In this document: piece by piece, positions 34,876 to 43,898 of the stretch
How the letters are laid out: the number at the start of each line of letters is the position of its first letter
Numbering within the stretch: the first letter of the stretch is position 1
Assembly (NCBI RefSeq): GCF_040957575.1
Contig: NZ_CP162602.1
Span: 810,896 to 874,895 of the forward strand
Length of the DNA: 64,000 bases
Reading direction: 5' to 3'
Source: Vibrio sp. HB236076
GTDB lineage: Bacteria; Pseudomonadota; Gammaproteobacteria; Enterobacterales; Vibrionaceae
Translations under genes and position numbers: made by a program
Notes under the pieces: model-generated
Told to the model about the DNA's origin: nothing
The model's input: the letters and a program-made list of their open reading frames with translations, nothing else
The model's database searches: none

Positions 34876-35179
34876 AACGGTGTCATGGTCCTACCGGAAA
34901 AAATGAAACAAAACACGTGTCTGGTGCTTAGCAATGAAAAGACAACAAACACCTTACCGCGTCAAGAACGAGTCGTCACAGCCTAAAGCGGCATGAAGAA
35001 ACCTACCAGTGAAAATTATCACTTTTGTAGAAATAGGCAATTATTTTGGCGAAACCCGCCTTAATAATGCCAACTCCAAACGCTATTATGCACTCACACT
35101 GTCGAGTTAAACCAGCGGGTTCAATCCAGTATCCGTGTTTAACTCTCCCTTAGTGATACAAAAATAAGTGAGTGAAGTT
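34876..35179. promoter_or_regulatory. Divergent control region of the yqhC/yqhD-like pair
   Basis: A 304-bp gap between divergent genes that must hold both promoters. I could not pick out a clear operator or a good -35/-10 pair. The ATG at 35180 has only a weak AGTGAAG upstream. Confidence 0.35.
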
Positions 35180-36328
35180 ATGCATTTTAGTTACCACAAC
35201 CCTACAAAAATTCTCTTTGGCCAACAGCAAATCAGCAACATTGCGCAAGAGATCCCGCTTGATAAAAAAGTCATTGTTTTATACGGCGGTGGGTCAATTA
35301 AAAGCAATGGGGTTTACCAACAAGTTGAGCAAGCGCTAAGTGACCACCAATGGATTGAGTTTTCAGGTATTGAGCCCAACCCAACCAAAGAAACCTTAGA
35401 TAAAGCAGTCGCTTTGATCAAAGAGCAGCAAGCCGATTACATTCTGGCTGTTGGCGGCGGTTCTGTTATTGATGGTTCGAAATACGTTGCTGCATCGGCT
35501 TTATATCAAGGTGATGGCTGGGACATTCTCACTGGCGACTATCAGATCGACGATGCCCTCCCCATTGGTGCGGTGTTAACGATTCCGGCGACGGGCTCTG
35601 AGTCTAATGCCGGCGCGGTGATCACCAACAAAGCGCTGCAAACCAAACTGCCGTTCTTTTCACCTAAAGTACAGCCTCAGTTTGCCGTGTTGGATCCCGA
35701 CACTATGAAAACCTTGCCACAACGCCAGTTAGCCAATGGCGTCATCGATGCTTGGGTTCATACTTGTGAGCAGTTTATCACCTACCCTGCTGGGGCCATG
35801 GTACAAGATGGCTATGCGTTAGCGCTACTTAAAGCCCTGAAACAACTGGCCGACAACTTTGAGCAACAAGATGATCAATGGCGCGCTAACTTGATGTGGG
35901 CAGCGAACCAAGCACTCAATGGCTTGATTGGCAGTGGCGTAGCACAAGACTGGGCAACGCACATGATCGGTCACGAGTTAACGGCTCTGTGGGGCACTGA
36001 CCACGCGCGTTCGCTGTCGATGATCCAACCGTCTCTGTTACGTGTGACACTTGAGAGCAAAAAAGACAAGCTTGAATTATTGGGCAAAGAAGTCTTTGGG
36101 CTAGCCGATGCCGACGATCTTGCAGAGCAAACCATTAACGCCATCGAAAAACTGTATCTCTCGCTCGACATGCCGATTCGCGTGGCCGATTACGACACCG
36201 ACCAAGCACAAGCGATCGACAACGTTCTCAAACAGTTAAAAGCGCACAACATGACCGCCTTGGGTGAGCATAGCCGCATTGATTTAGACGTTAGCAAACG
36301 CATTCTCGATTTGGCCTTTGCAGACTGA
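35180..36328 (+). CDS. yqhD: Iron-containing alcohol dehydrogenase, YqhD-like NADPH aldehyde reductase
   Basis: A 382-residue dehydrogenase that reduces aldehydes, including lipid-peroxidation products, with NADPH. Family signs are GGGSIKSNG (37-45), LAVGGGSVIDGSKY (89-102) and PATGSESNAGAV. The metal ligands correspond to D190 and H194 (DAWVHTCEQF), H261 and H275 (HMIGHELTALWGTDHA), with the same 4- and 14-residue spacings as in Escherichia YqhD (194, 198, 267, 281). GTG 35168 is an alternative start. A strong terminator follows the stop. Confidence 0.92.
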   Translation: MHFSYHNPTKILFGQQQISNIAQEIPLDKKVIVLYGGGSIKSNGVYQQVEQALSDHQWIEFSGIEPNPTKETLDKAVALIKEQQADYILAVGGGSVIDGSKYVAASALYQGDGWDILTGDYQIDDALPIGAVLTIPATGSESNAGAVITNKALQTKLPFFSPKVQPQFAVLDPDTMKTLPQRQLANGVIDAWVHTCEQFITYPAGAMVQDGYALALLKALKQLADNFEQQDDQWRANLMWAANQALNGLIGSGVAQDWATHMIGHELTALWGTDHARSLSMIQPSLLRVTLESKKDKLELLGKEVFGLADADDLAEQTINAIEKLYLSLDMPIRVADYDTDQAQAIDNVLKQLKAHNMTALGEHSRIDLDVSKRILDLAFAD

Positions 36329-36357
36329 TATATCAATCTACCTCAATAGCTAGCATC

Positions 36358-36398
36358 AAAAGACCCCAGTCACGCGCCGTGAACTGGGGTCTTTTTTA
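36358..36398 (+). terminator. Rho-independent terminator of the yqhD-like gene
   Basis: AGACCCCAGT (36361-36370) pairs with ACTGGGGTCT (36383-36392), extended inward by CAC/GTG, and is followed by TTTTT. It is flanked by AAA on the 5' side and may also work toward the convergent S4 gene. Confidence 0.93.
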
Positions 36399-36486
36399 TT
36401 ACGTGAATTCAAAGGTTTATCACTCGAGTTCAATAGGCCTTGGCTTAATTGCAAGCTTGCCTCGTCACTGAGTGTCAAAAGCGGGC

Positions 36487-37026
36487 TTACAAAAAACCAG
36501 GAGCTTTGCGTCCGGTCGAGGCGCGTTGTGAACCATCAGAAGGTGATGAAGACGCCGCTGATGACGAAGACGCTGACTGTGCTTTGTTAGACGGCCCTTT
36601 TTTCGACGCTGAGCGGCTTTTTTTCGACGTGCGTTTTTGTTGCGCGGCTTTAGAACGCTTGTGCTTGTCTTGCTTATCCGCGGGCGCTGCTAAAGATACG
36701 TGCGAAACCGGTGCATCAAAATCGTCGCCATCTTCTACAGATGAGGTGGATTGAGCCGGCTCTTCAACAGGGCTATCACACACCACGACGTAATACTCAC
36801 CATCAAACTCCAAAAAATCACCATCGTACATTTTTCGGCGTTTGCGGGTTTCCAATTCGCCATTAACCGCCACATAGCCTTCGCCAATAAAGTGTTTGGC
36901 TTCTCCGCCGCCGTTGACCACATTGGCCATTTTGAGCACTTTGTAAAGCTCTATCGGTTGACTGCTGACTTCAACGCCAAGGGCTTCAATTTCGATAGCG
37001 TCTTCTTCTGGGATTTCGTGTTGCAT
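36487..37026 (-). CDS. S4-domain RNA-binding protein, YbcJ-like, with long disordered basic tail
   Basis: A 179-residue protein. Residues about 20-85 form an S4 RNA-binding domain like the 70-residue Escherichia YbcJ: IELYKVLKMANVVNGGGEAK, then FIGEGYVAVNGELETRKRRK and GDFLEFDGEYYVVV. After it comes an acidic stretch (VEDGDDFD) and a tail of about 70 residues rich in Ser, Ala, Lys and Arg (HKRSKAAQQKRTSKKSRSAS), ending GRKAPGFL. The tail more than doubles the usual size and should be disordered and RNA- or ribosome-binding (inference). ATG 37026 is preferred to 37038 on the GAGAG spacing. Confidence 0.85.
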   Translation of the reverse strand: MQHEIPEEDAIEIEALGVEVSSQPIELYKVLKMANVVNGGGEAKHFIGEGYVAVNGELETRKRRKMYDGDFLEFDGEYYVVVCDSPVEEPAQSTSSVEDGDDFDAPVSHVSLAAPADKQDKHKRSKAAQQKRTSKKSRSASKKGPSNKAQSASSSSAASSSPSDGSQRASTGRKAPGFL

Positions 37027-37280
37027 GATAACTCTCAATTAATGCGATAGGTTCAGTATAACATTGAACGCCACTCAAACGATATCAATACCCGTATCTG
37101 TCAATCTCACTGTGTTGCTTTCAGTTAACAATACAACACTAAGCGATAGTTCAACGTTGCAAAAGCATACTCTTTCACATTGATTGTTTTCACGTTGATG
37201 GTTAAAAAAGCGCGGCGTTCTGCCACTTGCGTTGGCTCGCTTGACGCTTACATAAGATTTCGTTCGCATCGCGCTTAACA

Positions 37281-38261
37281 TCAACGCCGACGAATTAACT
37301 GGCGCGCAATAAATTCAACCCCGGTGTGGTAACGCTTAGCCGAGGCATTGATGGCCAACTCTGTGGCGCTGTCGGCGATTAACTCAAATTGCTGTGATAA
37401 CGAATTAATTTTAAACGGCAAAAAGTCCAACAAGCGATTATCACCAAAGGTGGCAATGGGCAGTTGATGACTGAGCGTATTGTGATCCACCAGCACATCT
37501 AATACCCCTTCGAGTAAGGTATAAGATGTGGTCATCACGGCATCGGGCAGTGTGCCTTGCTCAAGCCATTGTGCGAACAGCGCTGAACCCTCACGGCGAT
37601 CAAAGTGCTTTCCATAAGCGACTTGCAATTGCTTACCCGCCTGGCGCACTGCTTTCTCCACACCGAGATGGCGCTCTTTAGAAATCGTCAATTCAGGTAA
37701 GGCGCCAATGAGTCCAACGGTTTTGATCGACGGTGACAATATCGATTGCGTTAACTGATAAGCACCCTGATTGTCTTCGCTGACCACACAAGCAAAAAAC
37801 TCATCATCTAAAGGGCGGTCGATAGCGATAACGGGGGTACCGAGTTTTTGTATTGCTAGGTAAAAATCACTGGCGTCGGGCATGGTGCTGGCAACGAGCA
37901 ATGCATCGATACGACGGCTAACTAGAGCCTGCGCGACTTCTTTCTCGCGTTCGTTGTCATCATCAGAGCAGCCTATCAATATTTGGTAACCCGCTTGGCG
38001 CGAGTTGTATTCGAGTAGCTTGGCCAGTTTTGCGTAACTGCTGTTTTCAAGATCGGGAATAATTAAGCCAAAAGAACGTGAGTGTCCTGCTCTTAGTGAA
38101 CTGGCTGCCCTATCTGGTTGGTAGTTGTGATCATTGACTACCGCCATGACTTTTTGTTGCGTTTTTGCACTGATTCGATATTGCTGCGCCTTGCCATTGA
38201 TGACATAACTGGCGGTGGTTTTCGATACGCCGGCGAGTTTGGCAATTTCATCCAATGTCAT
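37281..38261 (-). CDS. cra: Catabolite repressor/activator Cra (FruR), LacI family
   Basis: A 326-residue LacI-type repressor. The N-terminal helix-turn-helix is LDEIAKLAGVSKTTASYVIN, then GKAQQYRISAKTQ with the Cra-type insertion. The periplasmic-binding-like core includes LIIPDLENSSYAKLAKLLEY and AIDRPLDDEFF. In enteric bacteria it senses fructose 1-phosphate and represses fruBKA. Three matching operators lie between it and the divergent fruB gene, two close to its own promoter, so autoregulation is likely. Confidence 0.93.
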   Translation of the reverse strand: MTLDEIAKLAGVSKTTASYVINGKAQQYRISAKTQQKVMAVVNDHNYQPDRAASSLRAGHSRSFGLIIPDLENSSYAKLAKLLEYNSRQAGYQILIGCSDDDNEREKEVAQALVSRRIDALLVASTMPDASDFYLAIQKLGTPVIAIDRPLDDEFFACVVSEDNQGAYQLTQSILSPSIKTVGLIGALPELTISKERHLGVEKAVRQAGKQLQVAYGKHFDRREGSALFAQWLEQGTLPDAVMTTSYTLLEGVLDVLVDHNTLSHQLPIATFGDNRLLDFLPFKINSLSQQFELIADSATELAINASAKRYHTGVEFIARQLIRRR

Positions 38262-38334
38262 AATAAACGATCCTTTAAAGTGTGCGCATGATCATAGATA
38301 TCAATGCCAAGTGAAAACAGAATTTGCATTATAA

Positions 38335-38350
38335 GCTGAATCGGTTCAGT
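38335..38350. promoter_or_regulatory. Cra operator 1
   Basis: GCTGAATCGGTTCAGT is a 16-bp near-palindrome matching the Cra/FruR consensus (GCTGAAWCGWTTCAGC) at all but two positions. It is 74 bp upstream of the cra start codon. Confidence 0.88.
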
Positions 38351-38356
38351 ATAAAA

Positions 38357-38372
38357 GCTGAAACGATTCAGC
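38357..38372. promoter_or_regulatory. Cra operator 2
   Basis: GCTGAAACGATTCAGC matches the Cra consensus and is palindromic apart from one pair. It lies 22 bp from operator 1 (start to start), close to two helical turns, on the cra side of the intergenic region. Confidence 0.92.
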
Positions 38373-38496
38373 AGCGAGATAAAAGTGAGGACATCGCCGT
38401 TTTGATGTTAACTTTGCCTTGTTTTAGGCTTCTCTGTGTTCGATGCGTTGGGGAATGGATTGTTCTTTTTGAGAATGAAAAATTTTTTATCTCAAT

Positions 38497-38512
38497 GCTG
38501 AATCGATTCAGC
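38497..38512. promoter_or_regulatory. Cra operator 3
   Basis: GCTGAATCGATTCAGC is a perfect 16-bp palindrome and an ideal Cra site. It lies 85 bp before the fruB start codon, where it would block or overlap the fruBKA promoter. Confidence 0.93.
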
Positions 38513-38596
38513 ATTCGATTTTTACTGTGATAGGTAAAGTTATTCTTGGTGGCGGCATGGGTTTGCGGCCATCTATTTGTACTACGAGAGGCAACT

Positions 38597-39757
38597 ATGC
38601 TGACTTTAACTTCCGATGACATCACTCTGGGCCAAAGCGCGAGTAATAAACTGGCGGCGATTAAAAATATCGCTCACCAATTACAACAAAGACAACTTGT
38701 TGAGCCCGGATACGTCAATGGCATGCTCGAGCGTGAACAACAGAGCTCGACCTACCTTGGCAATGGTATTGCAATTCCACACGGCACCACACAAACCCGT
38801 GACAAGGTGATCAAAACCGGAGTGAGTATTTTCCACTTTCCGAATGGCGTCGATTGGCACGATGGCAACACCGTGTATCTGGCCATAGGTATTGCGGCTA
38901 AATCGGATGAACATCTATCCATTTTAAAACAATTGACCAAAGTATTAAGTGCCGATGGCATCGATGAGCAACTAAAAAACGCCACCGATAGCAAACAGCT
39001 GATCGAGATTTTACAAGGCAATGCCGCCCTGCCCTGCCACCTAGATGAGTCGCTGATCGCTTTGTCGTTTCCTGCCGACGACATGCTACAGCTCAGTGTC
39101 GCTGGGGCCGGATTATTAAAAAATCAGCAATGTGTCACCGCGACATTTGTCGCTAATGCGATTGACTGTGCGCCCTCCCACCTCGGGAACGGATTGTGGT
39201 TAATGCATTCTGATCAGCACGTCACTCAACCTGCAGCCAGTTTTGTTTCCGTCGCTAAGGCCTTTACGCATCAACAAAAAGAAGTGAAGGGGCTGCTGAT
39301 ACTTGCCGGCCAAGCGGATGCTTTGCTTCCTCAATTAAACAATGTGGTTGAACTGTTGTGGAACAAGCACCAAGAAACCTTGTTCAATCAAACCAATAAA
39401 GCCGATGTGGTGGCAACATTGCAAGGCCAAGTGCCGGCAGGCGACACCCAATCTGCCTCAGCATCCCATGACGATAACAACGCACACAGCGCGGTGTTTA
39501 CCATCAATAATGCCCACGGCCTGCACGCCAGACCCGGTGCCATGTTGGTTGCTGAAGCGAAGCGTTTCCAAGCCAAAATTCAAGTTGCCAACCTCAATGG
39601 CGACAACAAAAGCGTCAATGCCAAGAGTTTGATGAAAGTGATCGCGATGGGCGTTCTCAAAGGGCATCAACTGCAGTTCACCGCTCAAGGTGAAGACGCC
39701 GCTGAAGCGCTCGATGCGATTGGCAAGGTTATTTCACAAGGCCTTGGTGAGGCGTAG
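38597..39757 (+). CDS. fruB: Fructose PTS IIA-HPr fusion protein (FPr)
   Basis: A 386-residue cytoplasmic phosphotransfer protein of the fructose phosphotransferase system. The N-terminal IIA(Fru) domain (1-145) has phospho-His H62 in IAIPHGTT. A central linker domain follows, and the C-terminal HPr-like domain (about 298-386) has H310 in GLHARPGA. It receives phosphate from enzyme I and passes it to FruA. ATG 38597 is set by GAGAGG 5 nt upstream; the frame extends further upstream but without support. It is the first gene of fruBKA, with fruK 8 bp downstream. Confidence 0.95.
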   Translation: MLTLTSDDITLGQSASNKLAAIKNIAHQLQQRQLVEPGYVNGMLEREQQSSTYLGNGIAIPHGTTQTRDKVIKTGVSIFHFPNGVDWHDGNTVYLAIGIAAKSDEHLSILKQLTKVLSADGIDEQLKNATDSKQLIEILQGNAALPCHLDESLIALSFPADDMLQLSVAGAGLLKNQQCVTATFVANAIDCAPSHLGNGLWLMHSDQHVTQPAASFVSVAKAFTHQQKEVKGLLILAGQADALLPQLNNVVELLWNKHQETLFNQTNKADVVATLQGQVPAGDTQSASASHDDNNAHSAVFTINNAHGLHARPGAMLVAEAKRFQAKIQVANLNGDNKSVNAKSLMKVIAMGVLKGHQLQFTAQGEDAAEALDAIGKVISQGLGEA

Positions 39758-39765
39758 GAGTTATC

Positions 39766-40737
39766 ATGACCAGTCACACATCAATGACCGATAAAGTGGT
39801 AACCATTACCCTCAACCCCGCTTTAGATCTTACCGGAGAGCTGGATACGCTCACGCCAGGGGCCGTCAATCTCGTCAACCGCAGCACGTTGCACCCTGCT
39901 GGTAAAGGGGTCAATGTCGCTAAAGTGTTGTGCGAGTTGGGCGCCAAAGTGACCGTCACCGGGTTTTTAGGTCGAGAAAACCGCGCTCAATTTGATGATT
40001 TATTTCAATCGCTCGGCCTGCATGATGCCTTTATCGAAGTCGACGGCGCCACACGAGTCAATGTCAAATTAGTCGATAAAGAGCGCTCTGTTTCAGACAT
40101 CAATTTTCCTGGCGCCTCGATAAGCCAAGCCGATATCGCCCGCTTTGAAACCACCTTATTCGAACTCGCCAAGCAACACGAGTATTTTGTGATTGCCGGC
40201 AGCCTGCCGCCAGGGGTATCGCCGCAACAATGTGCAAAATGGATTGAACGGCTCCAGTCGATGGGTAAGAAAGTCGTTTTTGATAGCAGTCGAGCGGCGC
40301 TGTTAGCGGGTATTGAAGCCAAACCTTGGCTTATCAAACCCAATGATGAGGAGCTCGCCTTCATACTGGATCGCGATGTGAATACGTCAAATGATCTTCT
40401 TGAAGCCATTAGGCAGCTCAACCAACGCGGGGTGAGCAATGTGATTGTCTCTCGCGGTGAACAAGGCCTGCTTGGTGTGTTTCAAGGACAACTCTATCAA
40501 GCGAAAGCCCCCGTCATGCCCGTGGAAAGCACCGTGGGCGCCGGAGACACGTTAGTCGCCGGCCTAACATGGGCTTGCATGCAGGTGATGCCCGTTAGCG
40601 AAGGGCTGGCCTTTGCCACGGCCCTATCCGCTTTGGCGGTGACCCAAGTCGGTGTTGGGATCAAAGACTTCGAACAATTAACAACAACAATAAAACAAAC
40701 ACAAGTAACGGCATTAAGCCCTACAAACGTGAACTAA
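39766..40737 (+). CDS. fruK: 1-phosphofructokinase
   Basis: A 323-residue PfkB-family kinase that converts fructose 1-phosphate to fructose 1,6-bisphosphate. The N-terminus carries VTITLNPALDLTGEL (12-26), then LHPAGKGVNVAKVLCELG with the G-K-G-x-N-V-A motif of 1-PFK. The C-terminal ATP/anion-hole motif is TVGAGDTLVAG with catalytic D261. Ribosome site AGGAG precedes ATG 39766. The gene order B-K-A matches enteric and Vibrio fructose operons. Confidence 0.95.
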   Translation: MTSHTSMTDKVVTITLNPALDLTGELDTLTPGAVNLVNRSTLHPAGKGVNVAKVLCELGAKVTVTGFLGRENRAQFDDLFQSLGLHDAFIEVDGATRVNVKLVDKERSVSDINFPGASISQADIARFETTLFELAKQHEYFVIAGSLPPGVSPQQCAKWIERLQSMGKKVVFDSSRAALLAGIEAKPWLIKPNDEELAFILDRDVNTSNDLLEAIRQLNQRGVSNVIVSRGEQGLLGVFQGQLYQAKAPVMPVESTVGAGDTLVAGLTWACMQVMPVSEGLAFATALSALAVTQVGVGIKDFEQLTTTIKQTQVTALSPTNVN

Positions 40738-40753
40738 AACAAAGGTGAATGTG

Positions 40754-42496
40754 ATGAATATAGCCATTGTGACAGCCTGTCCGAGCGGGATGACAAATAG
40801 CTTTATTGCGGCCAAATTACTTGAAAAAGCCGCCCAAGAATTGAACTGGACTTGCCAAGTAGAATGCCAATCTAGCCTTACCGGTGGATCGGTGTTGTCT
40901 GCTGCAAGCATCGAGCAAGCGCAACTGGTTGTGATAGCCAGTGATCAAGACATTGATACCACGCGCTTTATCGGCAAACCGGTCAGCAAACTCAGCATTG
41001 AAGAGGTGATAGAAAACCCAACAACTTCGTTGCAACAAGCCAAAGAGCGCGCCAAAGTACTGACTCAAGACCAAGCTTATCAAGCGCCACAAGCACCATC
41101 AGCTGGCGTATTGACGAGCAAAAATGTCGTCGCTATTACCGCGTGCCCAACCGGGGTAGCACACACTTTTATGGCCGCAGAAGCCCTTGAAGAAGAGGGT
41201 AAAAAGCGCGGATACAAGATCAAAGTAGAAACCCGTGGCTCGGTCGGTGCGAAAAACCAATTGACCGCCGAGGAGATCGCACAAGCAGATTTGGTCATTA
41301 TTGCCGCAGACATCGAAGTACCTTTAGAGCGTTTCGATGGCAAAAAACTCTATCGCACCAAAACCGGACCGGCGCTGAAAAAAACCGCGGCTGAGATGGA
41401 CAACGCGTGGGAGCAAGCGAGTGTTTATCACCACAGCGGTGCGAAAGAAACCAGCTCGAGTGAGTCCAAAGGCGTTTACCAGCACCTCATGACTGGGGTA
41501 TCTCATATGTTGCCGGTTGTGGTTGCCGGGGGCTTGATCATTGCACTCTCGTTTGTCTTTGGTATCGAAGCGTTTAAAGAAGAAGGCACTCTTGCCGCCG
41601 CGCTGATGACCATAGGTGGAGGCTCGGCATTTGCTCTTATGATCCCCGTTTTAGCCGGCTTTATTGCCTTTTCTATCGCCGATCGTCCAGGCCTGGCTCC
41701 TGGCCTGATTGGGGGTATGCTGGCCAGCACCATTAACGCTGGGTTCTTAGGCGGTATTGCGGCCGGTTTCATCGCCGGTTATAGCGCGAAGGCTCTTGCA
41801 CAATGGATAAAACTGCCGGTCTCGATGGAGTCACTCAAGCCCATTTTGATCATTCCTTTTGTCGCCAGTTTGTTTACCGGCCTAGTGATGATTTATATCG
41901 TGGGCAGCCCGGTAGCATCGATCATGGCCGCGATGACAGAGTTCCTGAACAGCATGGGCTCAACCAATGCCGTATTACTTGGTATTATCCTCGGCGCAAT
42001 GATGTGCTTTGATTTAGGTGGCCCAGTCAACAAAGCCGCTTACACCTTTGGCGTGGGACTGCTCGCTTCTCAACAATACCTGCCGATGGCGGCCATCATG
42101 GCAGCGGGTATGGTACCGGCATTGGGAATGGGCTTAGCCACCTTTATGGCAAAGAAAAAATTTGACAAGTCAGAGCAAGAAGCGGGTAAAGCCTCTTTTG
42201 TACTGGGGCTGTGCTTTATCTCTGAGGGGGCGATACCCTTTGCCGCGAAAGATCCAATGCGCGTGATCCCTGCGTGTATGCTTGGCGGCGCGACCACCGG
42301 TGCCCTTTCTATGTTAATTGGCGCAAAATTGATGGCTCCCCACGGCGGATTGTTTGTTCTGTTTATTCCTGGCGCTATCAGCCCAGCCATCATGTACTTG
42401 GCGACCATCGCCCTTGGCAGTGTGATCACCGCAGTGACCTACAGCCTGTTAAAAGTGCGTGGCAGCGCCAGCGAAGCAGACTTGGCCTCTGCCTAG
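40754..42496 (+). CDS. fruA: Fructose PTS IIB'BC permease
   Basis: A protein of about 580 residues that imports fructose and releases fructose 1-phosphate. Two IIB-like domains stand in tandem. The first (IVTACPSGMTNSF) is the IIB' copy. The second (AITACPTGVAHTFMAAEALE) carries the active-site cysteine. The IIC membrane domain starts near residue 245 (GVSHMLPVVVAGGLIIALSF) with about ten helices. ATG 40754 is chosen because AAAGG at 40741-40745 is 8 nt upstream. A perfect terminator follows. Confidence 0.95.
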   Translation: MNIAIVTACPSGMTNSFIAAKLLEKAAQELNWTCQVECQSSLTGGSVLSAASIEQAQLVVIASDQDIDTTRFIGKPVSKLSIEEVIENPTTSLQQAKERAKVLTQDQAYQAPQAPSAGVLTSKNVVAITACPTGVAHTFMAAEALEEEGKKRGYKIKVETRGSVGAKNQLTAEEIAQADLVIIAADIEVPLERFDGKKLYRTKTGPALKKTAAEMDNAWEQASVYHHSGAKETSSSESKGVYQHLMTGVSHMLPVVVAGGLIIALSFVFGIEAFKEEGTLAAALMTIGGGSAFALMIPVLAGFIAFSIADRPGLAPGLIGGMLASTINAGFLGGIAAGFIAGYSAKALAQWIKLPVSMESLKPILIIPFVASLFTGLVMIYIVGSPVASIMAAMTEFLNSMGSTNAVLLGIILGAMMCFDLGGPVNKAAYTFGVGLLASQQYLPMAAIMAAGMVPALGMGLATFMAKKKFDKSEQEAGKASFVLGLCFISEGAIPFAAKDPMRVIPACMLGGATTGALSMLIGAKLMAPHGGLFVLFIPGAISPAIMYLATIALGSVITAVTYSLLKVRGSASEADLASA

Positions 42497-42524
42497 CTCG
42501 TGTTAGGCCGCACAAACCTATAAC

Positions 42525-42550
42525 AAAGCCGGCGCATTCGCCGGCTTTTT
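42525..42550 (+). terminator. Rho-independent terminator of fruBKA
   Basis: AAAGCCGGCG (42525-42534) and CGCCGGCTTT (42539-42548) form a perfect 10-bp stem around CATT, followed by TT. The stem is symmetrical enough to act also on transcripts coming from the minus-strand SorC genes. Confidence 0.92.
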
Positions 42551-42602
42551 GATGACAACCTTCAGTACAACGTTTGGTTAAAAAAGACGGTCACTCAATG
42601 GG

Positions 42603-42716
42603 TTAACTCGACAGCCAAGCGAGGCAGATCACAATGGCAAACATCACACCAACCATTTTTAATAATAAGCCCATACTGCGAGTTCCGCCTTTTGGCGCTT
42701 GATTACAACACCCCAT
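42603..42716 (-). CDS. 37-residue membrane protein downstream of the SorC regulator
   Basis: A small open frame reads MGCCNQAPKGGTRSMGLLLK and then MVGVMFAIVICLAWLSS. It has a polar N-terminus with a Cys-Cys pair and one hydrophobic helix of about 20 residues. A GGAG ribosome site sits 5 nt before the ATG (read on the minus strand). It begins 23 bp after the stop of the SorC gene, so the two are probably co-transcribed. I recall similar MGCCN-type small proteins in Vibrionaceae and Shewanella, but this is memory, not a search. No function can be assigned. Confidence 0.7.
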   Translation of the reverse strand: MGCCNQAPKGGTRSMGLLLKMVGVMFAIVICLAWLSS

Positions 42717-42739
42717 ATCCGCTCCTTTGTCCTGTACTC

Positions 42740-43762
42740 TCAATCGAGTGGTTTTACAGAGTCTACCCCTTGCCCTTGGGGTAAGGTCAACTGCCCCATT
42801 TGTTGGTCGAGGTTAAGAACCGTCAGCGCATTGCTGACACTGGTGGCTAGTACATCGATCGCCCCAGTGCGCAAACCGCCTAACAAAGCCAACGGCTTGT
42901 TGTTCTCGGCTGCAATCGCAATCGTTTCTGATACCGAGCGAAAATCTTCGATCCCCAAACCAATCACACGATCGTTCATCACGGTATCGCGAATTTGACC
43001 GTGAATATCAAAAAAATCATAGCCGGCAAAATCGCCGACGACCCCGTGCTCGACACGCGATGACACGACTTCTTCCGCGGTAAACCAGCCAAGGTCAACC
43101 ATATAACTATTCTCACTCATATCCCCGATGCCCACCAAGGCGACATCGGCTTTGCGCGCCAAATCTAAGGTTTGTTTGACCGTGACATTTTGCATAAAGG
43201 CGAACTTTTGCTCACGAGTTTGCGCGTACGCTGGAGCGTAAAGTGTCTCTGAGCTGCCGCCGTATTTTTTGGCTAACTGACGACAAATGTGATCGGCGTT
43301 AAACATCCCACCACGGGGGTGAATACCGCCAATACTACAGACAAATTTGCAATCTCGTGGGTCAATCACACCGGTGTGATGTGCCACAGCCGACACATTT
43401 CGTCCTTGGCCAACCGAGACCACCATACCGGTTTTGAGTTGACTTGATAAATAATTAGACACTAAGCCCGCCACTTGCTGCCTTTGCAGTTCATCATTGG
43501 GTTGATCTAAGGCAATGAGTGCGCGTTTAATCCCAAAACGCTCAATCAAACGCTGCTCAATTTGGGCACTGAAAACCGGGTGATACTTGACCGTGATTTC
43601 GACAATCCCTTCCTCGCGAGCTTGCTTTAATAAACGCCCTACTTTGGCTCGTGAAAGGTGGTATTTTTTAGAAATCTCTTCTTGAGTGGCCCCTTGCTGA
43701 TAATAAGCAACGGCTATCGCAGTGAGTAAATCGGTTTGCTGATCAAAAGTCGACTCAGACAT
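42740..43762 (-). CDS. SorC/DeoR-type sugar-binding transcription regulator
   Basis: A protein of about 340 residues. An N-terminal helix-turn-helix (GATQEEISKKYHLSRAKVGR, then LLKQAREEGIVEI) joins a SorC sugar-binding domain with the usual phosphosugar-site segments SVGQGRNVSAVAH, CSIGGIHPRGG and PLALLGGLRTGAIDVLATS. Such proteins sense a phosphorylated sugar; neither the effector nor the target genes are evident here. ATG 43762 is preferred over upstream candidates by its AGAGAG spacing. It converges on fruA and lies just upstream of the 37-residue protein. Confidence 0.87.
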   Translation of the reverse strand: MSESTFDQQTDLLTAIAVAYYQQGATQEEISKKYHLSRAKVGRLLKQAREEGIVEITVKYHPVFSAQIEQRLIERFGIKRALIALDQPNDELQRQQVAGLVSNYLSSQLKTGMVVSVGQGRNVSAVAHHTGVIDPRDCKFVCSIGGIHPRGGMFNADHICRQLAKKYGGSSETLYAPAYAQTREQKFAFMQNVTVKQTLDLARKADVALVGIGDMSENSYMVDLGWFTAEEVVSSRVEHGVVGDFAGYDFFDIHGQIRDTVMNDRVIGLGIEDFRSVSETIAIAAENNKPLALLGGLRTGAIDVLATSVSNALTVLNLDQQMGQLTLPQGQGVDSVKPLD

Positions 43763-43898
43763 CCACATTCTCTCTATTGGTATGAGCACATGCTCAATCT
43801 ATACACATGTGTTCAGAATACCATGCCTGTCCGCTTAATCCACTGCAATCACTGCTCTTTGTGTCTTTCAGGATTCGATAACCAGGCTGTCATTTCGT

